From: JBOZRQ01 sp050789255
GTDB taxonomy: Bacteria; Bacillota; Sulfobacillia; Symbiobacteriales; Symbiobacteriaceae
Assembly: GCA_050789255.1 (NCBI GenBank)
Contig: JBOZRQ010000008.1
Span: 1 to 64,000, forward strand
Reading direction: 5' to 3'
DNA: 64,000 bases
The first letter of the stretch is position 1, and the number at the start of each line of letters is the position of its first letter. Under the pieces are notes generated by a model, which saw nothing but the letters and a program-made list of their open reading frames with translations, ran no database searches and was not told the DNA's origin. Below, in pieces: positions 49,094 to 58,012 of this stretch. The translations under genes were made by a program, and so were the position numbers.

Positions 49094-50514
49094 TGCGGCG
49101 CTGGCTGCCCACCCACTGGCCCCTGGCCCTGCAGTTGGCCATCACCTTCGCCCTGGTGACCGGGCTGGCGCTGGTCGGCAGCGGCCTCCTCCTCCTTGGC
49201 CAGTCCACGGCCCGGATGCTTGAAGAACGATCTGCGACGCTGCTTGCGTGGGGGCAGGCGGCGGCCAGCCTTGCGGCCGAGCAGTGGGAGAGCCCGGGCG
49301 GGACTCTCACGTTGTCGCTCTATCGGTTCTACCAGCAGAGCGGCATCCGGCCGGTGGTGGTAGGGCGCGACGGCGTGGTGGTGGCCGACATCGCCAACCC
49401 CTCGCCGTTGCAGGGCACAGCCCTGACCCATCCGGAGGTTGCGTCGGCACTTGGCGGTCGTGCGCTCACAGGGACCCGGCGGCTGCCGGGGGGCGAATGG
49501 GTGATGTACGGCGGGGTCCCTGTCCTCCGTGATGACGAACCGCTCGGCGCCGTGCTGGTGTCGGCGGACATCTCGGCGGTCCGGGCGTCCCAGCTTCAGC
49601 TGCAGCGGCAGCTCATGCTCGTGGCCGGCGGCATGGAGGTCCTGGCGGTTCTGTTGGGCATTCTGCTTGCCCGACATCTCTCCCGGCCGCTGGTCCGCCT
49701 GAGCGGGGCGGTCTCCCGGCTGGCACGGGGACATCTCGACACCCGGGTGGAGCCGGGGGGCAGCCAGGAACTGCTGGACCTCGGCGACGGTTTCAACCGG
49801 ATGTCGGCCGAACTCGGGCGCCTGGATCATCAGCGGCGGGCCTTTGTGGCGGATGCCTCCCATGAGCTGCGCACGCCGGTCGCCTCGATTCGGGCGCTGG
49901 CCGACGCGCTGCTGACTGACCGGCGGGGCGATATCGCCATCTATAAGGAACATCTGGCCGATATCGTCCTGGAGTGTGACCGGGCCGGCCGGCTGGTCAA
50001 CCGGCTGCTGGAGCTGGCCCGTCTGGATCTGCGGAGCGAGGCGCGAGACCGGGATGTCTCGATGGAGGCGCTCGATCTGCGGCAGGTAGCCGAGGAGATC
50101 GTGCACGCCCTGGAGCCGCTGTCCGTTGAGCGAGGTGTGGCACTGTGTCTCGTCCCCGGGGATCCGGTCGTGGCCCGTGCCGATGCGTATTTGCTGGAGA
50201 CCATCCTCGGCAATCTGGTGGAGAACGGGCTCAAGTACACGCCGCGGGGCGGCCGGGTGCAAGTGGAGCTCTCTAGCGCTGGGGCCGCTGCTACGTTCAC
50301 CGTCACGGATACGGGGATTGGTATCGCCGAGGAGGAGCAGGCGCACATCTTCGAGCGGTTCTACCGGGTGGACAAGGCGCGGGCCCGGGCGACCGGCGGC
50401 GCCGGCCTGGGTCTGGCGATCGCTGGGGAGGCCGCCGCACTGCTTGGTGGTCACATTAACGTCGAGTCGCAGCCGGGCCAGGGCAGTCAGTTCCGATTTA
50501 CCCTGCCGCTATAA
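49093..50514 (+). CDS. Membrane sensor histidine kinase
   Basis: This 473-residue kinase has TM helices at about 14-36 and 173-195 with an extracytoplasmic sensor between (VVVGRDGVVVADIANPS, a PAS/Cache-like strand pattern). A HAMP domain (SRPLVRLSGAVSRLARGHLD), HisKA with the phospho-His in VADASHELRTPVASI near 258, and the ATPase boxes NLVENGLKYTP, DTGIGI and GLGLAIAGEAA follow. The ATG overlaps the regulator stop as TGATG, so the two proteins are made together. It pairs with the OmpR-type regulator. The signal is unknown. Confidence 0.95.
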   Translation: MRRWLPTHWPLALQLAITFALVTGLALVGSGLLLLGQSTARMLEERSATLLAWGQAAASLAAEQWESPGGTLTLSLYRFYQQSGIRPVVVGRDGVVVADIANPSPLQGTALTHPEVASALGGRALTGTRRLPGGEWVMYGGVPVLRDDEPLGAVLVSADISAVRASQLQLQRQLMLVAGGMEVLAVLLGILLARHLSRPLVRLSGAVSRLARGHLDTRVEPGGSQELLDLGDGFNRMSAELGRLDHQRRAFVADASHELRTPVASIRALADALLTDRRGDIAIYKEHLADIVLECDRAGRLVNRLLELARLDLRSEARDRDVSMEALDLRQVAEEIVHALEPLSVERGVALCLVPGDPVVARADAYLLETILGNLVENGLKYTPRGGRVQVELSSAGAAATFTVTDTGIGIAEEEQAHIFERFYRVDKARARATGGAGLGLAIAGEAAALLGGHINVESQPGQGSQFRFTLPL

Positions 50515-50567
50515 CCTGTGCGTCACACTTTCGTAACAACTCGTCATGGGTAAGTCACAGGTTGACC
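50513..50567. promoter_or_regulatory. Inverted repeat and -35-like box before the GerMN gene
   Basis: AACCTGTG (50513-50520) and CACAGGTT (50556-50563) form an 8-bp inverted repeat over 35 bases, overlapping TTGACC (50562-50567), a good -35. GTCACA also repeats at 50522 and 50554. These may be binding sites for the adjacent response regulator. Confidence 0.4.
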
Positions 50568-50610
50568 GTAGACTCCTAATCAGATCCTTAAATGAAAGGA
50601 GCTCACCCAC

Positions 50611-52107
50611 ATGACAGTCCGAATCGGTCGGCGCCCCTTCGCACGGGCCATCCCGCTGCTGCTATCGCTCGCCATGGCGGTGGCCGGATGCACCGGTCTC
50701 GCCCAGCCCGAAACGCCCCCGCCCGGCGAGGCGCCGGTTCCCCCCGTGGTGGATGTAAAGCCCCCGGTAGCCAGCCAGGCCGCCTCGGTCTATTTCTCGG
50801 ATTGGCAGGCCCAGCATCTGATCCCGGAGCTCAGGCAGGTGCCGCAGGCCTCCGGGGCCGAACTGGCGACCCAGGTGGTCCGAGAGCTGATCGCCGGGCC
50901 GTCCGATCCGAACCTGCGGAAGGTCTTCCCGGCCGGCGTGAAGCTGCTGGAGCCGGTCAAGGTTGAAGGTGGCACGGCCAGGGTCAACCTGAGCAATGAG
51001 CTGCGCACCATCCAGGGCACCGCCGGCGTCACCGCAGCGCTGAATGCGCTCCGGCTGAGCCTCACTGATATTGAAGGGATTGAGAAGGTCCAGGTGCTGA
51101 TTGAGGGGCAGCCGGGCGGCGACCTAGGCGGCATCACGCTCAGCCTGATGGATCGTGGGCTTTATCTCTATCCGGTTATGGCCAACCCCGAGCGGGTCAA
51201 GTATCTGCAGGGGCGGCATGATCAGGGGCTGGAGACCTGGCGGGCGGATCCCACCAAGGTCGCCCAGTGGGAGGGCCGGATGTTCGGCTTCACCGCAGCA
51301 GAGCTTCAGGGCGCCAAGGTGACCCAGCAGGGCGCCTCCGCCACCGTCCAGGTGACCCGGGGCGGCAACGTCTACGCCTTCACCCTGGCCCAGAACAAGG
51401 TCTCGCAGGGCACGGGCATCTGGACGGTCCAGGCGCTGGACCCGCTGGTCCGGCACACCCTGGCTGGCCTGCCGGCTGCGGTTAAGACCTGGGCGAACAA
51501 CTACACGTCGACCACGATCGGCGTGAGCAAGGCGACCGGTGAGCGGACCTATCTGCTGGCCTCCGTGGAAGAGGGCGCCGTGCAGATCGACTCGGTGGCG
51601 GCCAAGAATGGCAAGCTGGTGGTCTATGTGGTCGAGCAGGGCTCCGAGCGGGTCGCGATCGCCTCGGTCTCGGGCCCCGACGCCGGGCTGCCGGTGGTCT
51701 TCCAGTGGAAGACTGCGCCGGTGGGCAAGGCGAGCAAGTATACGGCGCCCGACTCGCTCCCGACGTTGGCCAATCCGGGCAAGCTGGGCGAGGCGAAGCT
51801 GGCCGGCGACATCGCAGTGATCACGCCGACCGCCAACCAGAACGTGTCCGGCACCATCTCGGTTACGGGCTATGCCCGGCACCTGTTCGAGGCTAACGTC
51901 GTCGCCCGGCTGCTGGATGCAGAGGGCAAGGAGGTCGCCAGGGCCCGCACCACCGCCGGCGCCTGCTGCTTCGACTGGGGCTCCTTCAGCATCGAGCTGA
52001 CGCACACGGCGCCCGCCGGCACCTACCGGCTGGAGCTGGGCGACTTCAGTCCGAAGGACGGCGCCTGGGAGGCTCGGATCGCGATCCCGGTTAAGGTGAC
52101 GAAGTAG
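50611..52107 (+). CDS. Lipoprotein with GerMN and Gmad2 domains
   Basis: The 498-residue protein begins with a lipoprotein signal (PLLLSLAMAVAGC, lipobox AVAGC near residue 27). A GerMN domain lies at about 57-165 (ASVYFSDWQAQHLIPELRQV, ELIAGPSDPNLRKVFP, GGTARVNLSNEL), as in the GerM germination/sporulation protein. The middle 230 residues are not recognised. The last 95 residues are a Gmad2 Ig-like domain (NVSGTISVTGYARHLFEANV, YRLELGDFSPKDGAWE). It should be anchored outside the cytoplasmic membrane. ATG 50611 has AAAGGAG 11 bases upstream. It follows the two-component genes by about 100 bases and is a likely target or partner. Confidence 0.88.
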   Translation: MTVRIGRRPFARAIPLLLSLAMAVAGCTGLAQPETPPPGEAPVPPVVDVKPPVASQAASVYFSDWQAQHLIPELRQVPQASGAELATQVVRELIAGPSDPNLRKVFPAGVKLLEPVKVEGGTARVNLSNELRTIQGTAGVTAALNALRLSLTDIEGIEKVQVLIEGQPGGDLGGITLSLMDRGLYLYPVMANPERVKYLQGRHDQGLETWRADPTKVAQWEGRMFGFTAAELQGAKVTQQGASATVQVTRGGNVYAFTLAQNKVSQGTGIWTVQALDPLVRHTLAGLPAAVKTWANNYTSTTIGVSKATGERTYLLASVEEGAVQIDSVAAKNGKLVVYVVEQGSERVAIASVSGPDAGLPVVFQWKTAPVGKASKYTAPDSLPTLANPGKLGEAKLAGDIAVITPTANQNVSGTISVTGYARHLFEANVVARLLDAEGKEVARARTTAGACCFDWGSFSIELTHTAPAGTYRLELGDFSPKDGAWEARIAIPVKVTK

Positions 52108-52112
52108 ATGAT

Positions 52113-52155
52113 GGGGCCGTCCCAGAAGTCAGTGAAGCTGACTTGGGACGGCCCC
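52113..52155 (+). terminator. Terminator hairpin of the GerMN gene
   Basis: GGGGCCGTCCCA and TGGGACGGCCCC form the outer stem, and AAGTCAG/CTGACTT extends it. A sister hairpin with the same outer stem lies at 52399-52438. Confidence 0.85.
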
Positions 52156-52398
52156 GGTCCCGCTTCTACGCTCCGAGATTTTTTGGAAGTACGCTTGAAC
52201 CGAAAAGGGCACAAATCCTGTCCAGTTTGTTTCGGAGAACCACGTGTGCGACGAAGGATTGCGGGTTTCAGGCTTCGATCGACAGTCTCGGAAACATTGT
52301 GAACGGTGCATTGCGGGTTTGCGGGCGCGGGTCCCGTTCCAAAACGTTTCCGAGCCTATGCAGAACTGAATATTTCCTGGTTCTCGTCGGGGGAGAAT
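52156..52398. other. 243-base structured spacer between twin hairpins
   Basis: No gene is visible. Two nested stems occur: CTCCGA (52171-52176) with TCGGAG (52232-52237), and CTCGGAAAC (52287-52295) with GTTTCCGAG (52346-52354), the latter containing GAACGG (52301) with CCGTTC (52334). ATTGCGGGTTT repeats directly at 52258 and 52310. It may encode a structured RNA or be a small mobile element remnant. Confidence 0.4.
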
Positions 52399-52438
52399 GG
52401 GCCGTCCCACGCAGATCAATCTGCTTTTGGGACGGCCC
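52399..52438 (-). terminator. Terminator-like hairpin, sister of 52113-52155
   Basis: GGGCCGTCCC and GGGACGGCCC form the outer stem; GCAGAT/ATCTGC forms the inner stem. It lies directly after the end of the minus-strand phosphotransferase-like remnant. Confidence 0.75.
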
Positions 52439-52439
52439 C

Positions 52440-52808
52440 TTATTGCGTGCGGAGGAGACGGAAGGCCCTGGGTTTCGGCCTGCTATCTACAAACGCCTTC
52501 AACTGGCGGGCGCCGTCCTCGGCGGTGCAGGTGGAGGTGTCCAGGACCTCGGCGCAATCCCGGAGCCACCGGGGGTCCACCAGCACATGGTCGGCCACCA
52601 CGTTGTTCCCGGCCCCTGCCAGGGCTGCGATGCTCCGATGCATGCCGCCGATCAGGTTGAGCCCGATGGGGCCCGACCTGGTTGGTTCCATCACCTGCTG
52701 CCAAAGCTGGGGGTCGTTCAGGTAGCGCTTTGGCAACATGAAGAGGAACTTATCAAGGCCGGCGTCGACGTAAGGGAGATCGTCTGCCACGGTCTGAAAC
52801 GCCTTCAC
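52440..52808 (-). pseudogene. Chloramphenicol-phosphotransferase-like kinase remnant (P-loop and core deleted)
   Basis: The 122-residue frame holds two blocks of a CPT-like P-loop kinase (PF07931): LDKFLFMLPKRYLND to HRSIAALAGAGNNVVADHVL and DPRWLRDCAEVL, then, abruptly, DTSTCTAEDGARQLKAF. The roughly 45 residues that normally sit between them, including the base-binding and lid region, are missing. Upstream, the family's P-loop (GTSSSGKTS) should precede SLVKAFQ. Here SASLVKAF follows an in-frame TAG, so the P-loop is lost as well. There is no ribosome site before GTG 52808. The product could not bind ATP normally. It lies between the SLH gene stop at 52824 and a hairpin. Confidence 0.7.
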
Positions 52809-52823
52809 CAGCGATGCTGAGAT

Positions 52824-54572
52824 CTATGGTAGCACGTCGAAGGTGTATAGGGCGGCGTCTCTTAGCGGCTGCCGGTTGGGCCGCACCACCACCTGATATT
52901 GCCCGGGCACAGGCGGCGTGAACGTGAACGAGGCCTGCCCCTGTTCGAATAGGAGCTCATGCACCGTCGCCATGCCCAGCCGGCGCGTGATGACGACCGG
53001 GGAGGCGATTAACTGCTGATCGTCGGGCCCGTTTACGAAGACCGTAACGGCATCGTTGGAGAGCAGGTCGGAGAACCCGGTATCCACCTGCCCGCTCCGG
53101 TTCAACACGTACACCTTGAGGATGGCCTCCTGGCCTGCCCTCCACTCACCTTGCGGCTCCCCCCTCACCGACCGCACAGCATCATCTCTGACCTCGATGG
53201 CTTGTACCGCTGATGCATACGGTGGCAGGCTGATCTGCAGATGGTAGGTGCCGACCTGAGGATCAGGCAGGGAGGTAAGTCGGGCGCCAGCCCAGTTGTT
53301 CTCCGGTCCGCTCACGAACCGGGTCAAGGTCGGATTTCCCGCGCTGTCCCGGAAACGGAGAGGCGAGACCGGGTCGACCGACAGGGTCATGGTCGGCTTG
53401 ACCCTGGGCCTAAACTGGTTGCCATACTCGTCCTCCAAGTAGCTATACTCGGCGAAGAATTCAGTGCCCAGAGGATCGACCATGGGCGCAGGCGTGGAAC
53501 GGATGGGCACCGACAGCTCTGACGCCGATGGGAAATGGTACCCCGGCCAATCCTGTGTGTAGGTGACGGTCACGGTCCGGCTGTCCGGGGCGTACGCCGC
53601 TTCCCCATACGGGATAGGCGCCCTGCCGCCGCTTGCTGGTGCGACGGGGAGCATCACCTCGCCCAGCCGCATGTATGGAAGGGCCGGCAGGTCCATATCG
53701 GAAGCCTGCAGGGGAGCGAGAGGGAGCAGGCGGGCCTGTTTGCTGCCAGCAGAGACCCCAAGGATGCTGGAGATCAGCTGGACATGGTCGTTTGCGGGCG
53801 TGACCCAGAGGTTTTGGCCAGAGATCATCCAGTCGCCTGCGTCGTATAGGTGGCGGGCCGGCGCGAAAATCCAACCCTCGCGCTCCGCAAGGGTCAGGCC
53901 GGGCATGGGTGCCCCGTTCAGGACCAGTCGCAGTGATGCGTTGTCCCCTGCATTCATGCGGCCCCGGACTCGCTCGGCGATGACGACCGCCTCCGCCCGG
54001 CTCACCAGGTGGTAGGGCCCAAACGTATTGTCGGGGTAACCGGTTACGAGTCCCAGTTCCAGCCCCGCCTTGATGTAACGCCTGGCCGCCTCTGGGATCT
54101 CATCCTGGAAGGGCAGCGGCTCCGTGGATTCGGGCGGCACAGAGTATGGGGCGCCCAGCACCTCCAGCGCCCAGACCAGCACCTCCATCCGGGTGGCGGC
54201 GTCGTCTGGGCGGAAACCCACGTCGTTGGTAGTGAGGGTGAGCCCGTAGTTGCGGGCGCCCTGCAGGTACCCCTGCCGGACGATCCAGTGGTTGGCGCTG
54301 GTGTCCGCGAACCAGATGCCGGCGCCGGAATCGGGCCGGACCCCACCAGCCCCACTTAGAAGCTTAAGCGCCTCGGCTCGAGATATGGTGGCGTCGGGCC
54401 GGAAGGTGCCGTCAGGATAGCCGTTGACGTACCCGTCCGCAACCGCCTTGGCCACGTTGGCACGGGACCAGTGGGCGCCCAGGTCTGAGAAGGGGTCCGC
54501 CGGCCCTGCATTAGCCGAAGCAACCACCACGAGTGTGACTAGAAAGGCGAAGAGGTACGTCCACTTTCGCAT
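52824..54572 (-). CDS. SLH protein with copper-amine-oxidase-N-like domain
   Basis: The 582-residue precursor has a signal peptide (MRKWTYLFAFLVTLVVVASA) and three SLH repeats: FSDLGAHWSRANVAKAVADG near 28, WFADTSANHWIVRQGY near 90, and PFQDEIPEAARRYIKAG near 155. A segment near 215-330 resembles the copper amine oxidase N-terminal module often found in Firmicute surface proteins (LVLNGAPMPG, GWIFAPARHLYDAG). The rest is beta-rich with an Ig-like ending (VRSVRGEPQGEWRAGQEAIL, PGQYQVVVRPN). ATG 54572 has GGGGGG 6 bases upstream. It should be attached to the cell wall through the SLH repeats. No enzymatic motif is visible. Confidence 0.85.
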   Translation of the reverse strand: MRKWTYLFAFLVTLVVVASANAGPADPFSDLGAHWSRANVAKAVADGYVNGYPDGTFRPDATISRAEALKLLSGAGGVRPDSGAGIWFADTSANHWIVRQGYLQGARNYGLTLTTNDVGFRPDDAATRMEVLVWALEVLGAPYSVPPESTEPLPFQDEIPEAARRYIKAGLELGLVTGYPDNTFGPYHLVSRAEAVVIAERVRGRMNAGDNASLRLVLNGAPMPGLTLAEREGWIFAPARHLYDAGDWMISGQNLWVTPANDHVQLISSILGVSAGSKQARLLPLAPLQASDMDLPALPYMRLGEVMLPVAPASGGRAPIPYGEAAYAPDSRTVTVTYTQDWPGYHFPSASELSVPIRSTPAPMVDPLGTEFFAEYSYLEDEYGNQFRPRVKPTMTLSVDPVSPLRFRDSAGNPTLTRFVSGPENNWAGARLTSLPDPQVGTYHLQISLPPYASAVQAIEVRDDAVRSVRGEPQGEWRAGQEAILKVYVLNRSGQVDTGFSDLLSNDAVTVFVNGPDDQQLIASPVVITRRLGMATVHELLFEQGQASFTFTPPVPGQYQVVVRPNRQPLRDAALYTFDVLP

Positions 54573-54648
54573 CATCAACCCCCCGCAAGTACTGTTACCC
54601 GTTTGGACGCTGGTTGCGGGTGGACAGTTTCCAAAGCTGCACAAAGAT

Positions 54649-54674
54649 GGCCCAGGAGGGGAGCCTCCTGGGCC
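54649..54674 (-). terminator. Terminator of the cupin gene
   Basis: GGCCCAGGAGG and CCTCCTGGGCC form an 11-bp stem over a 4-base loop. On the minus strand it is followed by ATCTTTG. Confidence 0.8.
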
Positions 54675-54681
54675 GTTTCCG

Positions 54682-55269
54682 CTATGACCGGGCGTAGTGA
54701 GGATCGACACCTTTGTAGCCAAGCCACTCAGCCAGTCGCCCGAGGGTGCCTGCTAACAGTCGCTGCACGCCCACCGGAAGGCTGGCGTCGTAACCCCCGT
54801 GCTTCACCAACGTCCGCATCGTGGCAGCGAGCTGCAGTGGGTTCTTCGCGAGCCCCCGGCTGTTCACCTTGCCCTCCCGGGCCAGTCCCGCAACGGTCGC
54901 AAACACCCCGAGAACCTCTTGAACCGCCTCGGGAGAGCGGCGCGCAAACGTGTTGCTCTGCCGGTACACCATTTCGCTGTCTCCGGCATTCCAGGGGTGG
55001 ACGTGCGTCTGCCCCGGCAGGACCGTGAACGTGTCCCCTGCGGAGGCCGTCTTCTGGACCCCGCCGAGTTTGTAACGCGCAGTGCCCCTCAGGATCTCGA
55101 AGGTCTCCGTCCAGTCCAGGTGGATGTGGTCGACGATGTCAGGCCCGGCCTTGGGGACACACGTCACCTCAAGCACCCAGCCCATCCCCTTGGTTTCCAC
55201 GTCACTCTCGATGACCTTGGTTCGGGACTGGGTGATCGGATTTTCGATCACGAACCCGGCGTGGATCAT
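54682..55269 (-). CDS. Cupin-domain protein
   Basis: This 195-residue protein has a cupin core in the first 110 residues. Metal ligands are in VDHIHLDWTETFEILRG and GDTFTVLPGQTHVHPWN. The remaining 85 residues are helical (LGVFATVAGLAREGKVNSRG). ATG 55269 has AGGAGGG 5 bases upstream. The helical tail is seen in some cupins of unknown function. It appears monocistronic, with a terminator 8 bases after the stop. Confidence 0.82.
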   Translation of the reverse strand: MIHAGFVIENPITQSRTKVIESDVETKGMGWVLEVTCVPKAGPDIVDHIHLDWTETFEILRGTARYKLGGVQKTASAGDTFTVLPGQTHVHPWNAGDSEMVYRQSNTFARRSPEAVQEVLGVFATVAGLAREGKVNSRGLAKNPLQLAATMRTLVKHGGYDASLPVGVQRLLAGTLGRLAEWLGYKGVDPHYARS

Positions 55270-55345
55270 GCAGACCCTCCTGATTATGATGCAACTAACA
55301 CATAGTTTACATCAATGATGAACAATACAGAAGATAGTCTGAGAT

Positions 55346-57901
55346 TCAGCGCCGGAAGACCACAATCTGATTCGTTATGTCTGCCATGCCCTGGGCCTCG
55401 GTCAGGGTGGTAAAGAAGAGCCAGTCCACCAGGAACTCGTCGCCCTGCTGCACCACCTTGGCGGCCTTCTGCGGCCACTTCAGCCCGGTGGTCTCCCCCG
55501 TGTCTACGTTCAGGGTCGCGGTCTGGGCGCCCCGGCTCACGGTCAGCAAGCGGGAGGACGGGTCCCATGAGCTCTTGTACCCGAGCGCCCTGGCTGTCTC
55601 ATGAAAGGGAAGGACGTCGGTGTTGTCGATCGTCTGAGGCAGGACCTTGCCTGAGTACGTGTAGCGCTGGCCGAAGAAGTAGGCCACGAAGCCGTTGCTT
55701 TCGTGCTCATACTGGGGAAATCCGCCATTGCCGACGTAGACCTCAGCGAAGCCCGGCTCGGCTTCTCCCATTCGCAGGATGACCCGATGGAAGCCATCAG
55801 ACACCTTGGTAGTATCCCAGGCGGCGGACAGCAGCCCGCTTCCCCGGGCTACCTCCCGGCCGTCCACCTCCAGCACGGCCTCCTGCCAGTAGCTGATCGC
55901 CTTGAGCTCTACGATACCTGACAGCCAGGAGCGGGGCCGAGGAGAGATCAGTGTGGCACGGTCGGTGGCGCCTCCCTCCTCGCTGGCCAAAGCGGCCCGG
56001 GAGCTGGCCTGTTCCCACCGGCCATCAGGCCATCGGACCATCGGGGTAATGCGATGCTGGCCTGGCAGCGCATCCCAGCGCAGCGTGTAGAGCGGGTGGT
56101 GGACCTCGGTCACCATGTGCCCGTCCGCCCTCAGGCCCACGGCTTCTGCGGGGGCGTAAAGCGCCACGGACAGCCTGGCCGGCCCTGGTCGGAAGGTGCC
56201 CTCCGAAAAGGCCAAGAACTGCAGGTCGTCGGTGGCGGGCTGCAGGACCACCGCCTTGTCCGCCGGATACCACCCCGTGTGGCCCGTCACCTTCCGAAGT
56301 TTGTTCTGGTCGGTTACGTAGATCTCGCCGCCAGTCAGGGCAAGCGAGTTCGGCGCCTCGAACCGGGCGTCCGGCCCGAGGCCATCCACTTGACGCTGGT
56401 CGGGGGCGAAGCTGGGATAGTACATGTCGCGCCACCGAAGCCGAACGGCAGAGCCACCGCCCCCCGCTACGGTGTAGGCATGTCCGTCTGGCGTGAGACG
56501 GCGGACCCTTTCAAAGCTGTCCAGCAGCCAGAGGTTTCCCCAGGGGTCTGCTTCCAGGCTACGGATGGTGCCGAACCCTGCCTCCACCACCGAGCCGTCG
56601 CTGCCCCAGGGACCGCCGGCCACCCAGGTGACTTGCCCATCGGGTGTGATCTTCTGGATGTTTCCGCCTTCCACCACCACGAAGAGGTGGCCGCCGGATC
56701 CCACGGCGCAGGAGGTCGGATGGTTGAGGCGGACCAGGTAGCCGGGTCCTTCGGTGCCGCTGTTCAGGCTGGCGGCCTGGCCGTACATGACCCCGCCGAA
56801 CTCCACCGCCGCCTCCTGCCGGGGCGTGAGACCGGCCAGCGTGGAGACTTGGCCCCACGGGGCGACCCGCCGGACACGGCCCGGATCATGCCCCTCGGTC
56901 ACGTACAGGTTCCCCCGCACGTCCGAGCAAAGGCCGTTGATGCCAAGAAAGAGCGCCTGGCCAACCGGACCGTCCCGGAAGCCGGGTTGATCGCCGCCCG
57001 CCACCTGGCTGGTGCGGCCATCGGTGGACAGGAACAGGATGCGGGCGCCCTGCGCGAAGTAGAGCCCCTGCGGCGCAGCGGCCAGAGGCCCGGGCACGTA
57101 GTTCTCGATTGTGCCAAGCAGCTCTGGTTGGGACTCACGCGGCTGCCGCCAGACCTGGCCCCCGGGCTCAACCCAGTAGAGCGTGCCGTCGGGTGACGCT
57201 GCCACCTGACTTGCGGCGTGCTGTAGGGTGGTCACCTGCCAACTGTTGGCCTCCCAGACGGGTACCTCCTCGGCCTTGTAGGCTGCCTGCACCCGCAGGG
57301 CGATGGCCGCCGCCTCGGCACGAGTCACGAGTTTCTGTGGGCCAAATGTCATGTTGGGATAACCGTTCATCACCCCGGTCGAGCTGGCTGCCGCCAAGTA
57401 GCCCGTGGTCCAGTCCGCCACCTCATCCTCGTAGGGCAGCGAAGCGCCGTGGAGCGTCAGGGCGGCGCCGAGCCGGTTCATCGCCCGCACGGCGAACACG
57501 GCCGCCTCCTGCCTGGTCAGGTACACGTCCGGCTGCAGGTCGAGCTGACCATAGTCAGTGGGCTCGACGAGGCCAGCGTCCACCGCTGGCTGGATGTAGC
57601 CCTGTTCGGCCAGCCAGTGCCCCTCCACGCCTGACAGCCCGCCATCGCCGGGCTGGGGCGCCAGCCCGCGCACCTGGACCATCAGTTTGACAAACTGCGC
57701 TCTGGTGACCGGCTCATCCGGGCGATAATTCCCGTCGGGGTAACCGTTGACTAACCCCGCCTGCGTGGCGGCCTCTACGGTGGCTTGAGCCCAGTGGCCG
57801 GCCATGTCAGCAAATCCCGCCGGACCGCTGACGGCCGACGCGCTGGAGGAGACAATGAGGACCGTGCAAAGCAGGACCACGGACCGCTTGAGCCGCTGCA
57901 C
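55346..57901 (-). CDS. SLH protein with NHL-like beta-propeller and copper-amine-oxidase-N-like domain
   Basis: The 851-residue precursor has a signal peptide (RLKRSVVLLCTVLIVSSSA) and three SLH repeats (FADMAGHWAQATVEAATQAG near 30; VEGHWLAEQGYIQPAVDAG; YEDEVADWTTGYLAAASSTG). From about 220 to 570 it has repeated propeller blades with the pattern LRVxDxxGN: NGLCSDVRGNLYVTEG, HPTSCAVGSGGHLFVVVEGG, SLEADPWGNLWLLDS and NSLALTGGEIYVTDQN. An Ig-like domain (PRPRSWLSGIVELKA) and a copper-amine-oxidase-N module (VLPFHETARALGYKSSWD) end it. GTG 57901 has AGAGGG 8 bases upstream. It should be an S-layer-attached surface protein; the propeller may bind sugar or protein ligands. Confidence 0.88.
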   Translation of the reverse strand: MQRLKRSVVLLCTVLIVSSSASAVSGPAGFADMAGHWAQATVEAATQAGLVNGYPDGNYRPDEPVTRAQFVKLMVQVRGLAPQPGDGGLSGVEGHWLAEQGYIQPAVDAGLVEPTDYGQLDLQPDVYLTRQEAAVFAVRAMNRLGAALTLHGASLPYEDEVADWTTGYLAAASSTGVMNGYPNMTFGPQKLVTRAEAAAIALRVQAAYKAEEVPVWEANSWQVTTLQHAASQVAASPDGTLYWVEPGGQVWRQPRESQPELLGTIENYVPGPLAAAPQGLYFAQGARILFLSTDGRTSQVAGGDQPGFRDGPVGQALFLGINGLCSDVRGNLYVTEGHDPGRVRRVAPWGQVSTLAGLTPRQEAAVEFGGVMYGQAASLNSGTEGPGYLVRLNHPTSCAVGSGGHLFVVVEGGNIQKITPDGQVTWVAGGPWGSDGSVVEAGFGTIRSLEADPWGNLWLLDSFERVRRLTPDGHAYTVAGGGGSAVRLRWRDMYYPSFAPDQRQVDGLGPDARFEAPNSLALTGGEIYVTDQNKLRKVTGHTGWYPADKAVVLQPATDDLQFLAFSEGTFRPGPARLSVALYAPAEAVGLRADGHMVTEVHHPLYTLRWDALPGQHRITPMVRWPDGRWEQASSRAALASEEGGATDRATLISPRPRSWLSGIVELKAISYWQEAVLEVDGREVARGSGLLSAAWDTTKVSDGFHRVILRMGEAEPGFAEVYVGNGGFPQYEHESNGFVAYFFGQRYTYSGKVLPQTIDNTDVLPFHETARALGYKSSWDPSSRLLTVSRGAQTATLNVDTGETTGLKWPQKAAKVVQQGDEFLVDWLFFTTLTEAQGMADITNQIVVFRR

Positions 57902-58012
57902 ATGAATCACCCTCTCGATGCGTCTAGGTGTAAGACTGTCGACGAGCGGGATTTGTGACACGAAATGCCCGATCCATTTTTGTATCCGTTGGCGTGAGCG
58001 GGCGGGTCCCCG

